The position numbers were made by a program, and so were the translations under genes. Positions 9,001 through 16,535 of a stretch of DNA of 40,075 nucleotides are shown here, in pieces. Within the stretch, counting starts at the first letter, position 1, and each line of letters starts with the position of its first letter. Origin of the DNA: Actinospica durhamensis. Its GTDB lineage: Bacteria; Actinomycetota; Actinomycetes; Streptomycetales; Catenulisporaceae. The notes under the pieces are model-generated. The model was not told the origin of the DNA, searched no databases, and saw only the letters and a program-made list of their open reading frames with translations. The DNA lies in assembly GCF_018139695.1 (NCBI RefSeq), contig NZ_JAGSOG010000052.1, forward strand, positions 1 through 40,075. The letters run 5' to 3'.

Positions 9001-11554
9001 CTGCCGGTTCGTGGTCGCGGACCGGGCCGGATCCCGGATCGTCTCGACGGCGGTGGCCTTCGACGAGTTCGGCGACGCGCTGCGCGGCCTGGCCTCGGTC
9101 GCGGCCGCCGGGAGCGACGACGTCGACGCGGACATCTACCTGGCCTGGGAGAAGCAGCCGGAGGACTCCGACGCGCTGGCCGCCGGCCTGCAGGCCGTCA
9201 TCGACGGGCAGAGCCTGCCGAGCCAGGTCCGCCGGCTGACCGCCACCGTCGCGGGCAGCCACGGCGCGGTGATGCACCATCACTTCACCTTCCGCCCGGC
9301 CGAGGGCGCGATGGCCGAGGAGCGGCTGATCCGCGGCCTGCACCCGTACATCGCGCAGCGGATGCAGCTCGAGCGGCTGCGTGAGTTCGACCTGACCCGG
9401 CTGCCGTCCTCGGACGAGGAGGTCTACCTCTTCCAGTGCGTGGCCAAGGAGAACAAGGACGACGGCAGGCTCGTCGCGTTCGCCCAGGTCCGCGACCTGA
9501 CCGAGCTGCGGGACCACGACGGCCGCCTGGTCGCGCTGCCCACGGCCGAGGACACCGTGGCCGCCTGCCTCGACTCGATCCGCCGCGCGCAGTCGCGCCG
9601 GCCGGCGAAGAACCGCTTCCCCACCAACCGGGTCGTGATCTACGTCTGGCCGCCGATCGAGATCACCCGCACGGAGCTCGAGACGATCGCCGCGCGCGTG
9701 GTGCCGACCACCGCGGGCGCCGGGCTCGAGGAGATCCTGTTCATCGCCCGGCAGCGCAACCCGGAGACCGGCACGCTGGCGAAGGTCGCGGTGCGCTTCT
9801 CCTTCGACGCCACCGGCGGCAGCAAGCTGACCATCGGCGAGCCGTCCGACGAGCTGGTCGAGCCGCTCGACGGCTATCGGCTCAAGGTGCTGCGGGCCAG
9901 CAGCCGCAACACCGTCTACCCGTACGAGCTGACCGGCCTGCTCGGCGAGTTCGCCGAGTACGACCTCGACGACGACGGGGCGCTCGTGCCGGTGGACCGG
10001 CCGAAGGGCCGCAACAGCGCGGCGATCGTGGCCGGCGTGATCAACACCCCGACGGCGCTCTACCCCGAGGGGCTCAGCCGGGTGCTGCTGCTCGGCGACC
10101 CGACGAAGGCGCTCGGCGCGCTGTCCGAGCCGGAGTGCCGCCGGATCATCGCGGCGCTCGACCTCGCCGAGCGGATGCGCGTGCCGCTGGAGTGGTACGC
10201 GCTCTCGGCCGGCGCCCGGATCTCGATGGAGTCCGGCACCGAGAACATGGACTGGGTCGCCGCCGCGCTCAAGCGGATCGTCGAGTTCACCCAGGACGGC
10301 GGCGAGATCAACGTCGTGGTGGCCGGGATCAACGTCGGGGCGCAGCCGTACTGGAACGCCGAGGCGACGATGCTCATGCACACCAAGGGAATCCTGGTCA
10401 TGACGCCGGACTCCGCGATGGTGCTGACGGGCAAGCAGTCGCTGGACTTCTCCGGCGGCGTCTCGGCCGAGGACAACTTCGGCATCGGCGGCTACGACCG
10501 GGTGATGGGCCCGAACGGCCAGGCGCAGTACTGGGCCGAGGACCTGATGGGCGCGCGCGACGTGCTGATGGCGCACTACGACCACGCCTACATCGCGCCC
10601 GGCGAGGCGCACCCGCGCCGGGCCGCCACGAGCGACCCGTTCGACCGGGACGTCTCGGGCTTCCCGCACTCCTCGCCGGACAGCGAGTTCACCACCGTCG
10701 GCGAGATCTTCTCCGCGCAGGCCAACCCGGACCGCAAGAAGCCGTTCGACATCCGCACCGTGATGCGCGCCGTCGCCGACCAGGACCACGCGGTCCTCGA
10801 GCGCTGGGCGGGCATGGCCGAGGCGGACACCTCGGTGGTCCAGGACGCGCACCTCGGCGGAATCCCGGTGTGCCTGCTCGGCGTCGAGTCGCGCTCGGTG
10901 GCCCGGCGCGGCTTCCCGCCCACCGACGGCCCGGACACCTACACCTCCGGCACGCTCTTCCCGCAGTCCTCGAAGAAGGCGGCGCGGGCGATCAACGCGG
11001 CCAGCGGCAACCGTCCGCTTGTGGTGCTGGCGAACCTCTCCGGCTTCGACGGCTCGCCGGAGTCGCTGCGCAAGCTCCAGCTGGAGTACGGCGCCGAGAT
11101 CGGCCGCGCGATCGTCAACTTCCGCGGCCCGATCGTGTTCTGCGTGATCTCGCGGTACCACGGCGGCGCGTTCGTGGTGTTCTCGAAGACGCTCAACCCG
11201 AACATGACCGTGCTGGCCCTCGAGGGCTCCTTCGCCTCGGTCCTCGGCGGCGCGCCCGCGGCCGCGGTGGTGTTCACCGCGGACGTCAACGCACGTACGG
11301 CGAACGACCCGCGCATCCGCGACCTCGAGGCCCGCGTGGCCGCGGCGGCCGGCACCGACCGGGCCACGCTGAACGCGGAACTCGACGAGACCCGCGCCTC
11401 GGTGCGCACCGAGAAGCTGACCGAGGTCGCCACCGAGTTCGACCGCGTCCACAGCATCCGCCGCGCGGTCAAGGTCGGCTCGGTCGACGCCGTCATCAGT
11501 CCCGCCGAACTGCGCCCGCGCATCATCGAGGCGATCGAGTCCCGCCTGGGCTGA
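6074..11554 (+). CDS. Single-chain acyl-CoA (acetyl/propionyl-CoA) carboxylase
   Basis: 1826 codons from GTG at 6074 with GGGAAGG nine bases upstream. It carries out both half-reactions of biotin-dependent carboxylation: ATP/bicarbonate carboxylation of biotin, then transfer to an acyl-CoA to give malonyl- or methylmalonyl-CoA for lipid and polyketide synthesis. Biotin carboxylase fills residues 1-445: ATP-grasp glycine loop after K163, and EVNTRLQVEHP with E294, N296 and catalytic R298. The biotin carrier domain is near 560-660, with the biotinyl lysine K621 in ESMKMET. A central region without catalytic motifs covers about 690-1230. Carboxyltransferase N and C lobes follow at about 1250-1790 (YPEGLSRVLLLGDP, ALSAGARISME, LANLSGFDGS). 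The order BC-BCCP-central-CT is that of eukaryotic acetyl-CoA carboxylase, unlike the usual split actinobacterial AccA/AccB enzymes. The acyl-CoA preference is not determined. Confidence 0.88.
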   Translation: MFSRVAIVNRGESAMRLIHAVRDLAAQTGVPMETVALYTDVDRTSTFVREADLAYDLGPASGRPYLDLAVLECALIESGADAAWVGWGFVAEDPAFAEMCARIGVTFVGPSADAMRKLGDKIGAKLLAEEVGVPVAPWSRGAVEDLDAAVRAAGEIGYPLMLKATAGGGGRGIRVITNEAELVDAYHRTSLEAERAFGSGIVFLERLVTGARHVEVQVIADGQGTAWALGVRDCSVQRRNQKVIEESASPVLSAEQTQELKASAERLAIAVGYCGAATVEFLYHPGEKLFAFLEVNTRLQVEHPITESTTGVDLVKLQLHVASGGKLSGEPPAERGHAVEARLNAEDPDRDFAPSPGRIARLDLPAGPGIRVDTGVSEGDTIPAEFDSMIAKIIAYGRDREEALGRLRRAMSQTTVIIEGGATNKSFVLDLLDQPEVIDASADTGWIDRVRGEGRLVSHRHSAIALAAAAIESYEEEERVERQRLLSTAFGGRPQVSHESGRPLELMLRGAGYKVKVARVGARRFRVGIEDATQTLTADVELDRFDRHTGQITVNGTRFRLVTGTHGPVYLVEVDGVAHRVSRGEGGVVRSPARALVVAVPVSAGAEVEAGAPLVVLESMKMETVLRAPFRARLKECSVTVGSQVETGTALLRLEPLAEEGEEAAVAEAAESVHLELPAGTSNVPPLERALRGQQDIRSLLLGFDVDPHDESRVLADYLAARTELAETGKRPLVEEIELLSVFADLSELSRNKQAGEEAGTENHVHSAREYFHTYLQYLDAERAGLSEVFKARLVKALGHYGVTGLERTPELEEAVFRIFLAQQRAASDATAVSALLRVWLREAPPGDALRDTVGLALERLIAATQVRFPVVCDLARGVVFGWFGRPLLRRNRARVYAEVRRHLRHLDANPQAPDRAEHIAAMVGSTEPLVRLLSRRLEREGLDHKLDHAPMLEVLTRRYYGNKGLVEVRTSDAAGCRFVVADRAGSRIVSTAVAFDEFGDALRGLASVAAAGSDDVDADIYLAWEKQPEDSDALAAGLQAVIDGQSLPSQVRRLTATVAGSHGAVMHHHFTFRPAEGAMAEERLIRGLHPYIAQRMQLERLREFDLTRLPSSDEEVYLFQCVAKENKDDGRLVAFAQVRDLTELRDHDGRLVALPTAEDTVAACLDSIRRAQSRRPAKNRFPTNRVVIYVWPPIEITRTELETIAARVVPTTAGAGLEEILFIARQRNPETGTLAKVAVRFSFDATGGSKLTIGEPSDELVEPLDGYRLKVLRASSRNTVYPYELTGLLGEFAEYDLDDDGALVPVDRPKGRNSAAIVAGVINTPTALYPEGLSRVLLLGDPTKALGALSEPECRRIIAALDLAERMRVPLEWYALSAGARISMESGTENMDWVAAALKRIVEFTQDGGEINVVVAGINVGAQPYWNAEATMLMHTKGILVMTPDSAMVLTGKQSLDFSGGVSAEDNFGIGGYDRVMGPNGQAQYWAEDLMGARDVLMAHYDHAYIAPGEAHPRRAATSDPFDRDVSGFPHSSPDSEFTTVGEIFSAQANPDRKKPFDIRTVMRAVADQDHAVLERWAGMAEADTSVVQDAHLGGIPVCLLGVESRSVARRGFPPTDGPDTYTSGTLFPQSSKKAARAINAASGNRPLVVLANLSGFDGSPESLRKLQLEYGAEIGRAIVNFRGPIVFCVISRYHGGAFVVFSKTLNPNMTVLALEGSFASVLGGAPAAAVVFTADVNARTANDPRIRDLEARVAAAAGTDRATLNAELDETRASVRTEKLTEVATEFDRVHSIRRAVKVGSVDAVISPAELRPRIIEAIESRLG

Positions 11555-11572
11555 CCTGCGTACCCGCCCGAG

Positions 11573-11608
11573 CGCCCCGGGTTCCGTCTGCGGACGGGAC
11601 CCGGGGCG
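11573..11608. terminator. Bidirectional terminator hairpin
   Basis: CGCCCCGGGTTCCGTC at 11573-11588 pairs with 11593-11608 through 16 base pairs (one G-T wobble) around a TGCG tetraloop. It sits 18 bases after the carboxylase stop codon and 22 bases beyond the stop codon of the convergent MMPL gene, so it can serve both transcripts. Confidence 0.8.
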
Positions 11609-11630
11609 TCGGCGTCTGCGCCCGCCGGGA

Positions 11631-13901
11631 TCAGCCGGCGGCCGGCGCGTGCTCGGGAGCGTCGGCGGCGTGGCTTTCGTCCGTGGCCGGTTCGTCCGCG
11701 TGGCGGCGTCGCAGGCTCTCGCCCTCGATGTCGAGGTTCGGCAGGATGCGGGCGAGGCGGCGTGGGAGCCACCACGCGGCGCGGCCGGTAAGCGTGAGGA
11801 CCGCAGGTACCAGCGTCATGCGCACGAGGAATGCGTCGATGAGCACGCCCACGGCGAGGGCGAAGGCGATCTGTTTGAGGATCATGCTGTCGCTGGTGAC
11901 GAAGGACGCGAAGACCGAGAACATGATCAGCGCGGCGGCGGTGACCACCCGGCCCGCAGACCGGGCGCCTGCGTGCACGGCGGCCCGGGCGTCGCCGTGG
12001 TGCACGTAGTCCTCGCGCATCCGGGAGACGAGGAAGACCTCGTAGTCCATGGCCAGTCCGAACAGCACCGCCATCAGGATGATCGGAAGGAAGCTGGTGA
12101 TCGGGCCGGTGGTGTCCACACCGATCAGCCGATCCAGGCGGCCTTGTTGGAAGAGCCCGACGACGAGGCCGAAGGAGGCACTGACCGAGAGCAGGAAGCC
12201 CGCGGCCGCCTTGACCGGCACGATCAGAGACCGGAAGACCAGCAGGAGCAGGATCAGGGAGAGTCCGACCACGACGATGGCGAAGGGCAGCATGGCCGAG
12301 CTGAGTTTGCTCGAGACGTCGATCCCCACCGCGGTGGTGCCGGTGACCGCGATGCTCGCGCCGGTCGCCTGCCGCCACGAGGCCGCCTCGCCGCGGATGG
12401 TGGTGACCAGGTCCTTGGTGGCCTGGGCACTCGGCGCGCTCTTGGGGATCAGCTCGATCAGCGCCGCCGTGGCGCCGGCGCTCGACTGCGGCGCGGTGAC
12501 CGCGGCGACGTCGGGCAGGGCGGCGAGTTGCCGGGCGATCTGCTGCGCGGCGGCGGCGGGCCGGGCGCTGCGCGAGGTGTCCGCGAGGATCAGCAGCGGT
12601 CCGTTGAAGCCGGGCCCGAACTGGGCGCTGACCTCGTCGTAGGCCACACGCTGCGAACTGCCGACGGGCGCGGTGCCGTTGTCCGGCAGGGCCAGGTTCA
12701 TACCGCGGGCCGGCCAGGCAAGCAGCGCGAGTCCGGCGATCACGATCAGAACGGTGATCAGTGGGCGGCGGGTGGCGAGGCGGACCCAGCGCTCGGCTCC
12801 ACGCGGCTTGGTGCCCGCGCCGTCAGATGTGGTCGCAGCATGCTGCGATCCTTCGGCGGCGGCTTCGCGACGCGCGGTGCGTGAGCCCGGCTTGGGCGTC
12901 AGCCGCTGCCCGGCGAAGCCGAGGATCGCGGGCAGCAGGGTGAGCGCGACGGCGACCGCGATGAACACGGCCCCGGCAGCGCACAGGCCCATCACGGTCA
13001 GAAACGGGATGCCCACGACGGAGAGCCCGGCCATCGCGATCACGACGGTCAGCCCGGCGAAGAGCACGGCGCTGCCGGCCGTGCCGAGGGCGAGCCCGGC
13101 CGACTCCTCGGGTGCGCTGCCGCGGGCCAGTTGCGCGCGGTGGCGGGTGACGATGAACAGCGCGTAGTCGATGCCGACCGCCAGGCCGATCATCAGAGCG
13201 AGGGTGAGCGCGGTGCTGGAGATGTCCACCGCGCCGGTCAGCGCGAGGATCCCGGCGACCGCGACGACGATGCCGAACAGCGCGGTCAGCAGCGGCATCC
13301 CGGCGGCGAGCAATGAGCCGAAGGTGAGGGCGAGTACGAGCACGGCGACGAGCACGCCGATGAGGTCCTCGGCCCCCGGGTTGGCCGCGGTGTTGCCGAA
13401 CGCGGGACCGCCGACCGCCACGCCGAGGTCGCCGTGCGGGGCCTGTTGCGCGGCGCTGGTCAGCGCATCGAGTGTCGCGGTCTTCAGATCCGAGCCGGTG
13501 ACCTGGTATTCGACCTGCGCGATCGCGGCGGTGTGCCGGGGGGAGACGGCGCCGGTGGAGAACGGAGAGAGGACCGCGACGACCTTCGGGGCCTTCGCGG
13601 CCGCGTCCAGCACCGCCGCGATCGCCTGTTCGGAGGCGGGCGAGGTGACGCTGCCTCCGGCCGGGGCGGTGAACACGATCTGCGCGGAGGTGCCCGAGGC
13701 GGCCGGGAACTGCTGCTTCATCCGGTCCAGTGCCTGCTGGGACTGGGAGCCGGGCACCGTGAAAGCCTGGTTGATCTTGCCTGCGCCGCCGAACGCGGCC
13801 ATGCCCGCGATCGCCGCGGCGGCCGCGGCCAGCCACAGCGCGAGCACGAGCCGGCGTCGGCGGAACGCCGCCGTGGATATACGGGAGAGCAGCGAGGCCA
13901 T
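11631..13901 (-). CDS. MMPL-family (RND-type) exporter
   Basis: 756 residues from ATG at 13901 (GAGGAG is 10 bases upstream). The upstream in-frame extension would translate the operator region and is rejected. Layout is that of MMPL/RND transporters: a basic N-terminus (FRRRRLVLALWL) and first helix, a periplasmic loop of about 150 residues, a block of five or six helices (DLIGVLVAVLVLALTFGSLLAAG, ALMIGLAVGIDYALFIVTRHR), then a second loop and helix block containing LFGLAMDYEVFLVSRMRED. The two GxxxDYxxF/V motifs hold the aspartates expected to carry proton flow. It probably exports a lipid or a drug-like molecule using the proton gradient. The C-terminus is a short soluble tail. Divergent from a TetR gene with shared operators, so almost certainly repressed by it and induced by a ligand. 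Confidence 0.9.
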   Translation of the reverse strand: MASLLSRISTAAFRRRRLVLALWLAAAAAAIAGMAAFGGAGKINQAFTVPGSQSQQALDRMKQQFPAASGTSAQIVFTAPAGGSVTSPASEQAIAAVLDAAAKAPKVVAVLSPFSTGAVSPRHTAAIAQVEYQVTGSDLKTATLDALTSAAQQAPHGDLGVAVGGPAFGNTAANPGAEDLIGVLVAVLVLALTFGSLLAAGMPLLTALFGIVVAVAGILALTGAVDISSTALTLALMIGLAVGIDYALFIVTRHRAQLARGSAPEESAGLALGTAGSAVLFAGLTVVIAMAGLSVVGIPFLTVMGLCAAGAVFIAVAVALTLLPAILGFAGQRLTPKPGSRTARREAAAEGSQHAATTSDGAGTKPRGAERWVRLATRRPLITVLIVIAGLALLAWPARGMNLALPDNGTAPVGSSQRVAYDEVSAQFGPGFNGPLLILADTSRSARPAAAAQQIARQLAALPDVAAVTAPQSSAGATAALIELIPKSAPSAQATKDLVTTIRGEAASWRQATGASIAVTGTTAVGIDVSSKLSSAMLPFAIVVVGLSLILLLLVFRSLIVPVKAAAGFLLSVSASFGLVVGLFQQGRLDRLIGVDTTGPITSFLPIILMAVLFGLAMDYEVFLVSRMREDYVHHGDARAAVHAGARSAGRVVTAAALIMFSVFASFVTSDSMILKQIAFALAVGVLIDAFLVRMTLVPAVLTLTGRAAWWLPRRLARILPNLDIEGESLRRRHADEPATDESHAADAPEHAPAAG

Positions 13902-13964
13902 CTTCTTCTGGCTCCTCGGGGCGGGCTCTGCTCTGGGCGGAGCGCACGGGTCGTCGGGCCGCCA

Positions 13965-13986
13965 AAACTGGCAGTGCTGCCACTTT
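13965..13986. promoter_or_regulatory. TetR operator, site 1 (imperfect)
   Basis: Arms AAACTGGCAG (13965-13974) and CTGCCACTTT (13977-13986) flank a 2-base centre TG, with a single mismatch between arms. It repeats the sequence of site 2, with centres 27 bases apart. It lies on the MMPL side, where the minus-strand sequence TAAAGT between the two sites could be the -10 of the MMPL promoter. Confidence 0.8.
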
Positions 13987-13990
13987 AGCA

Positions 13991-14014
13991 GAAACTGGCA
14001 GCACTGCCAGTTTC
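13991..14014. promoter_or_regulatory. TetR operator, site 2 (perfect)
   Basis: Arms GAAACTGGCAG (13991-14001) and CTGCCAGTTTC (14004-14014) are perfectly complementary around the centre CA. It lies about 40 bases upstream of the TetR -10 and would cover the -35 area of the MMPL promoter. Two copies of the same palindrome between a TetR gene and a divergent transporter is the classic arrangement for autoregulation plus exporter repression. Confidence 0.88.
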
Positions 14015-14050
14015 CCCTCCGTGTGGGACGGCCGCGCGCATCGGCGGGTT

Positions 14051-14066
14051 TGAGATAATCCGGTGA
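14051..14066 (+). promoter_or_regulatory. Extended -10 promoter of a leaderless TetR transcript
   Basis: TGAGATAAT at 14051-14059 is an extended -10 (TG, one base, then GATAAT, 5 of 6 to consensus). Transcription would begin about seven bases later, on or next to the ATG at 14066. No ribosome binding site precedes that ATG, which fits a leaderless mRNA. Confidence 0.65.
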
Positions 14067-14665
14067 TGGACACCACGCCCGGACGCCGCGAAGAGAACAA
14101 GGCACGAACCCGCTCGGCGCTCGAGCAGGCGGCCGCGCGGCTGTTCGAGGAGCACGGCTTCGCCGCCACGACGGTGCGCGACATCGCCGCCGCCGCGGGC
14201 GTGGGCGAGCGGACCTTCTTCCGCTACTTCCCGTCGAAGGAAGACCTGGTGCTGCAGCAGGTGCGGGACCTAATCCCGGGCATGATGGCGGACGTGCGCG
14301 GCCGCCCGGCCACCGAGGCCCCGCTCACCGCCCTGCGCGAAGCCATCGTCGCCTGGCTGGAGAGAACCGGCACCACCCCGACGATCCTGGTCAGCGGGCC
14401 GCCGAAGGGATCCGAGCGGCAGCACCTGGAGGGCCACGCCCTGCAGGTGGACCTCGAGGACGCGATCACCGAGGCCTTCCTCGACCGGCTCGAGGCGGCC
14501 GGCGCGGACCGCCACGCGAGCCCGACCGTGCTGCGGGCGGCGGTCCAGGCCCGCGCCGGAGTCGCCGCGCTCAGGGGCTTGATGCTCGTGCACAGCGACG
14601 ACGCGTCAGCCGCGGCGGACATGGCGCGACTGGTCCGCGACGCCTTCATGGCACTCGAACCCTGA
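14066..14665 (+). CDS. TetR-family transcriptional regulator
   Basis: 199 residues from ATG at 14066 (a GTG one codon earlier is possible). The DNA-binding domain is at about 10-60: TRSALEQAAARLFEEHGFAATTVRDIAAAAGVGERTFFRYFPSKEDLVL. This is a textbook TetR helix-turn-helix with the FFRYFPSKEDL motif of the AcrR-like group. The C-terminal helical region (about 70-199) would bind a ligand and form the dimer; its sequence gives no ligand. It is divergent from the MMPL exporter, and two copies of a palindrome lie between them, so it very likely represses itself and the exporter. The transcript appears leaderless. Confidence 0.93.
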   Translation: MDTTPGRREENKARTRSALEQAAARLFEEHGFAATTVRDIAAAAGVGERTFFRYFPSKEDLVLQQVRDLIPGMMADVRGRPATEAPLTALREAIVAWLERTGTTPTILVSGPPKGSERQHLEGHALQVDLEDAITEAFLDRLEAAGADRHASPTVLRAAVQARAGVAALRGLMLVHSDDASAAADMARLVRDAFMALEP

Positions 14666-14690
14666 GATCGCGGCACAGCCCCCGTCCGCA

Positions 14691-14750
14691 CCTGCGGGCG
14701 CGATGCCTGCTGCCACGATTCCTGCGGACGCGATGCCTGCGGCCACGATG
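14691..14750. repeat. Four tandem copies of a 15-bp repeat
   Basis: Units start at 14691, 14706, 14721 and 14736: CCTGCGGGCGCGATG, CCTGCTGCCACGATT, CCTGCGGACGCGATG, CCTGCGGCCACGATG. Odd and even copies are closer to each other, so the array also reads as a 30-bp duplication. It lies between the TetR stop and the second LLM gene. The 15-base period keeps frame, and on the minus strand an open frame would give an Ala/Gly/Ile-rich repeat, but no gene there is supported. Confidence 0.8.
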
Positions 14751-14830
14751 AGCGGGTGCGGCGACGCACCGGGGGACGCATCAACTCGTCGGATGGAATT
14801 CCGCGGCCCGCGCGCGCGTTGTGCGATCTT

Positions 14831-15865
14831 GTGAAGCACATCGGATTCCTCTCGTTCGGGCACTGGTCGGATTCGCCAGGGTCACAGGTGCGCACGGCGG
14901 CGGACAGCCTGCTGCAGTCGATCGAACTGGCGGTGGCCGTCGAGGAGCTGGGTGCGGACGGCGCCTACTTCCGGGTGCACCACTTCGCGAACCAGCTCGG
15001 CTCGCCGTTTCCGCTGCTGGCCGCCGTCGGCGCGCGTACCTCGTGGATCGAGGTCGGCACCGCCGTGATCGACATGCGGTACGAGAACCCGCTGTACATG
15101 GCCGAGGACGCGGGCGCGGCCGACCTCATCGCGGGCGGCAGGCTCCAGCTCGGCATCAGCCGGGGATCACCCGAACAGGTGATCGACGGCTGGCGCTACT
15201 TCGGCTACGAGCCGTCGGAGGGCATGAACGACGCGGACATGGCGCGCGAGCACACCCGCGTGTTCCTCGATGTGCTCCGCGGCCAGGGCTTCGCCCAGCC
15301 CAACCCGCGCCCGATGTTCCCCAACCCGCCCGGCCTGCTGCGCGTCGAGCCGCACTCCGCGGGCCTGCGCGAGCGGATCTGGTGGGGCGCAGGGTCACGC
15401 TCGACCGCCGAGTGGGCCGCGCACAACGGCATGAACCTGCAGAGTTCCACGCTGGTCGCCAACGACTCGGCGAGCGGCGGCGGGACGCCGTTCCACGTCA
15501 CCCAGGCCGAGCACATCCAGGCCTTCAAGGACGCCTGGACGGCCGCCGGCCACCCGCGCGAGCCCCGCGTCAGCGTCAGCCGCAGCATCTTCCCGCTCCT
15601 GGACGACCAGGACCGGATGTACTTCGGCGGCCGCGGCGAGGACGAGGACCATGTGGGTTACATCGACCCGCAGACGCAGGCCATCTTCGGCCGCAGCTAC
15701 GCGGCCGAGCCGGACGAGCTCATCGAGCAGCTGCGCCGGGACGAGGCCGTCGCCGCCGCGGACACGCTGCTGCTCACCGTCCCGAACCAGCTCGGCGTCG
15801 ACTACAACGCGCACGTCGTCGAGGGCGTCCTCAAGCACGTCGCCCCGGCTCTGGGCTGGCGCTGA
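14831..15865 (+). CDS. LLM-class flavin-dependent oxidoreductase
   Basis: 344 residues from GTG at 14831, chosen because family members begin just before the first beta strand (KHIGFLSFGHW). The frame is open from GTG at 14756, but that part is unlike the family, and neither start has a clear ribosome binding site. Luciferase-like signatures: VEELGADGAYFRVHHF near 37-52, the strand-loop VGARTSWIEVGTAVIDMRYENPLYMAEDAGAADLIAGGRLQLGISRGSPE near 65-118, and IWWGAGSRSTAEWAAHNGMNL near 183-203. The HHF and SRGSPE segments fit the alkanal-monooxygenase-like subgroup with FMN. The substrate is unknown. A hexanucleotide repeat begins within its stop codon region and a strong terminator follows. Confidence 0.88.
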   Translation: MKHIGFLSFGHWSDSPGSQVRTAADSLLQSIELAVAVEELGADGAYFRVHHFANQLGSPFPLLAAVGARTSWIEVGTAVIDMRYENPLYMAEDAGAADLIAGGRLQLGISRGSPEQVIDGWRYFGYEPSEGMNDADMAREHTRVFLDVLRGQGFAQPNPRPMFPNPPGLLRVEPHSAGLRERIWWGAGSRSTAEWAAHNGMNLQSSTLVANDSASGGGTPFHVTQAEHIQAFKDAWTAAGHPREPRVSVSRSIFPLLDDQDRMYFGGRGEDEDHVGYIDPQTQAIFGRSYAAEPDELIEQLRRDEAVAAADTLLLTVPNQLGVDYNAHVVEGVLKHVAPALGWR

Positions 15866-15896
15866 CGCCGACGCTGACGCCGACGCCGACGCCGAC
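15861..15896. repeat. Hexanucleotide repeat GCYGAC, six copies
   Basis: Six consecutive units GCTGAC, GCCGAC, GCTGAC, GCCGAC, GCCGAC, GCCGAC. The stop codon of the LLM gene lies in the first unit, so length changes in the array would not alter the protein. Confidence 0.8.
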
Positions 15897-15937
15897 GCAG
15901 GAGTCCACCGCCACGGTCCGTCCCCATTGACGCCCCC

Positions 15938-15979
15938 GCTGACCCGTCCACGCGCCCGCCGGTGCGTGGACGGGTCAGC
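15938..15979. terminator. Bidirectional terminator hairpin
   Basis: GCTGACCCGTCCACGC at 15938-15953 is perfectly complementary to 15964-15979 (16 base pairs, 10-base loop). It lies between the LLM gene and the convergent MerR-VOC remnant, and is the strongest hairpin I found in the window. Confidence 0.85.
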
Positions 15980-15984
15980 GCGTC

Positions 15985-16152
15985 TCAGCCCTGGTAGAGC
16001 CAGTTCCAGTTGCCGCTCGGGTCCTTGACGGCCGAGTTGTGCGGCATGCCCTGGGCGTCGCGGGGCGCGACGAGCTCCGTGCCGCCGATCTGGACGGACA
16101 GCCCGCTGAGATGCGCGAACTGCCCGATCGTCGTCAGCTCGTCGTCGGCCAC
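15985..16152 (-). pseudogene. Remnant of a MerR-type regulator fused to a VOC domain
   Basis: A 55-codon frame from GTG at 16152 to TGA at 15985. Its first 20 residues (VADDELTTIGQFAHLSGLSV) match the start of a MerR-family helix-turn-helix, which normally continues with the LRHYD... second half. Here it jumps straight into QIGGTELVAPRDAQGMPHNSAVKDPSGNWNWLYQG, which looks like the last strands of a glyoxalase/VOC domain (the usual DP.GN...L ending). MerR regulators carrying a C-terminal VOC or effector domain exist in actinobacteria, so the simplest reading is an in-frame internal deletion that removed most of such a gene and left both ends. The frame is intact, so a short peptide could still be made. 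It is too short for normal gene callers. Confidence 0.55.
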
Positions 16153-16185
16153 GGACCCCGTGTGCTGTCGCGGGCTACCCGAGGG

Positions 16186-16398
16186 TCAAGGAGCCAGGAA
16201 CTTCTCCCACGCCTGGGTGCAGACGGATTCGACCTCGGGCCCGGCACCGACGTCGCGCAGATAGCCCAAATAGACCTGGAGGTCTCCGCTCGGCGGCCAG
16301 TGGGAGTCGGCCGCCGCGGCTCGGGCGAGCGAGCCCAGCGCGCCCTCCTCCTCGGAGTGCGCCTCGAGCCATGCCGTGAAGTCGCCTGAGTCGGCCAT
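16186..16398 (-). CDS. Small YozE-like (SAM-fold-like) protein
   Basis: 70 residues from ATG at 16398; GAGG lies four bases upstream. The frame extends further upstream, but those residues are basic and unlike the rest. The sequence GDFTAWLEAHSEEEGALGSLARAAAADSHWPPSGDLQVYLGYLRD matches the YozE sterile-alpha-motif-like family (F-x-x-WL, LA-x-x-A-x-D, aromatic-P, YL). Members are small helical proteins of unknown role. It is divergent from the DHA2 exporter across 137 bases and lies 33 bases upstream of the MerR-VOC remnant in the same direction. Confidence 0.65.
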   Translation of the reverse strand: MADSGDFTAWLEAHSEEEGALGSLARAAAADSHWPPSGDLQVYLGYLRDVGAGPEVESVCTQAWEKFLAP

Positions 16399-16535
16399 CG
16401 CGCCTCGTGCCTCATCCCTGGAGTCCGCCTTACTGCCTCTGTCCTGCGGTTTTACGTGTCTGGTAGCGCATCTGCCGTGGTGGGGATAGCGTAAAACGAC
16501 TCGCACGGGTGATTTGTCCACCTTTGAGGGGAAAC

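Noticed and set aside
6071-11452. A 1793-codon open frame on the minus strand opposite the carboxylase
   Set aside because: Its composition (Arg, His, Val, Gly, Leu) is the typical antisense product of high-GC coding sequence; it has no domain and mirrors the real gene exactly.
13902-14105. 68-codon N-terminal extension of the MMPL transporter
   Set aside because: It would translate the TetR operators and has no ribosome binding site; the ATG at 13901 fits the family start.
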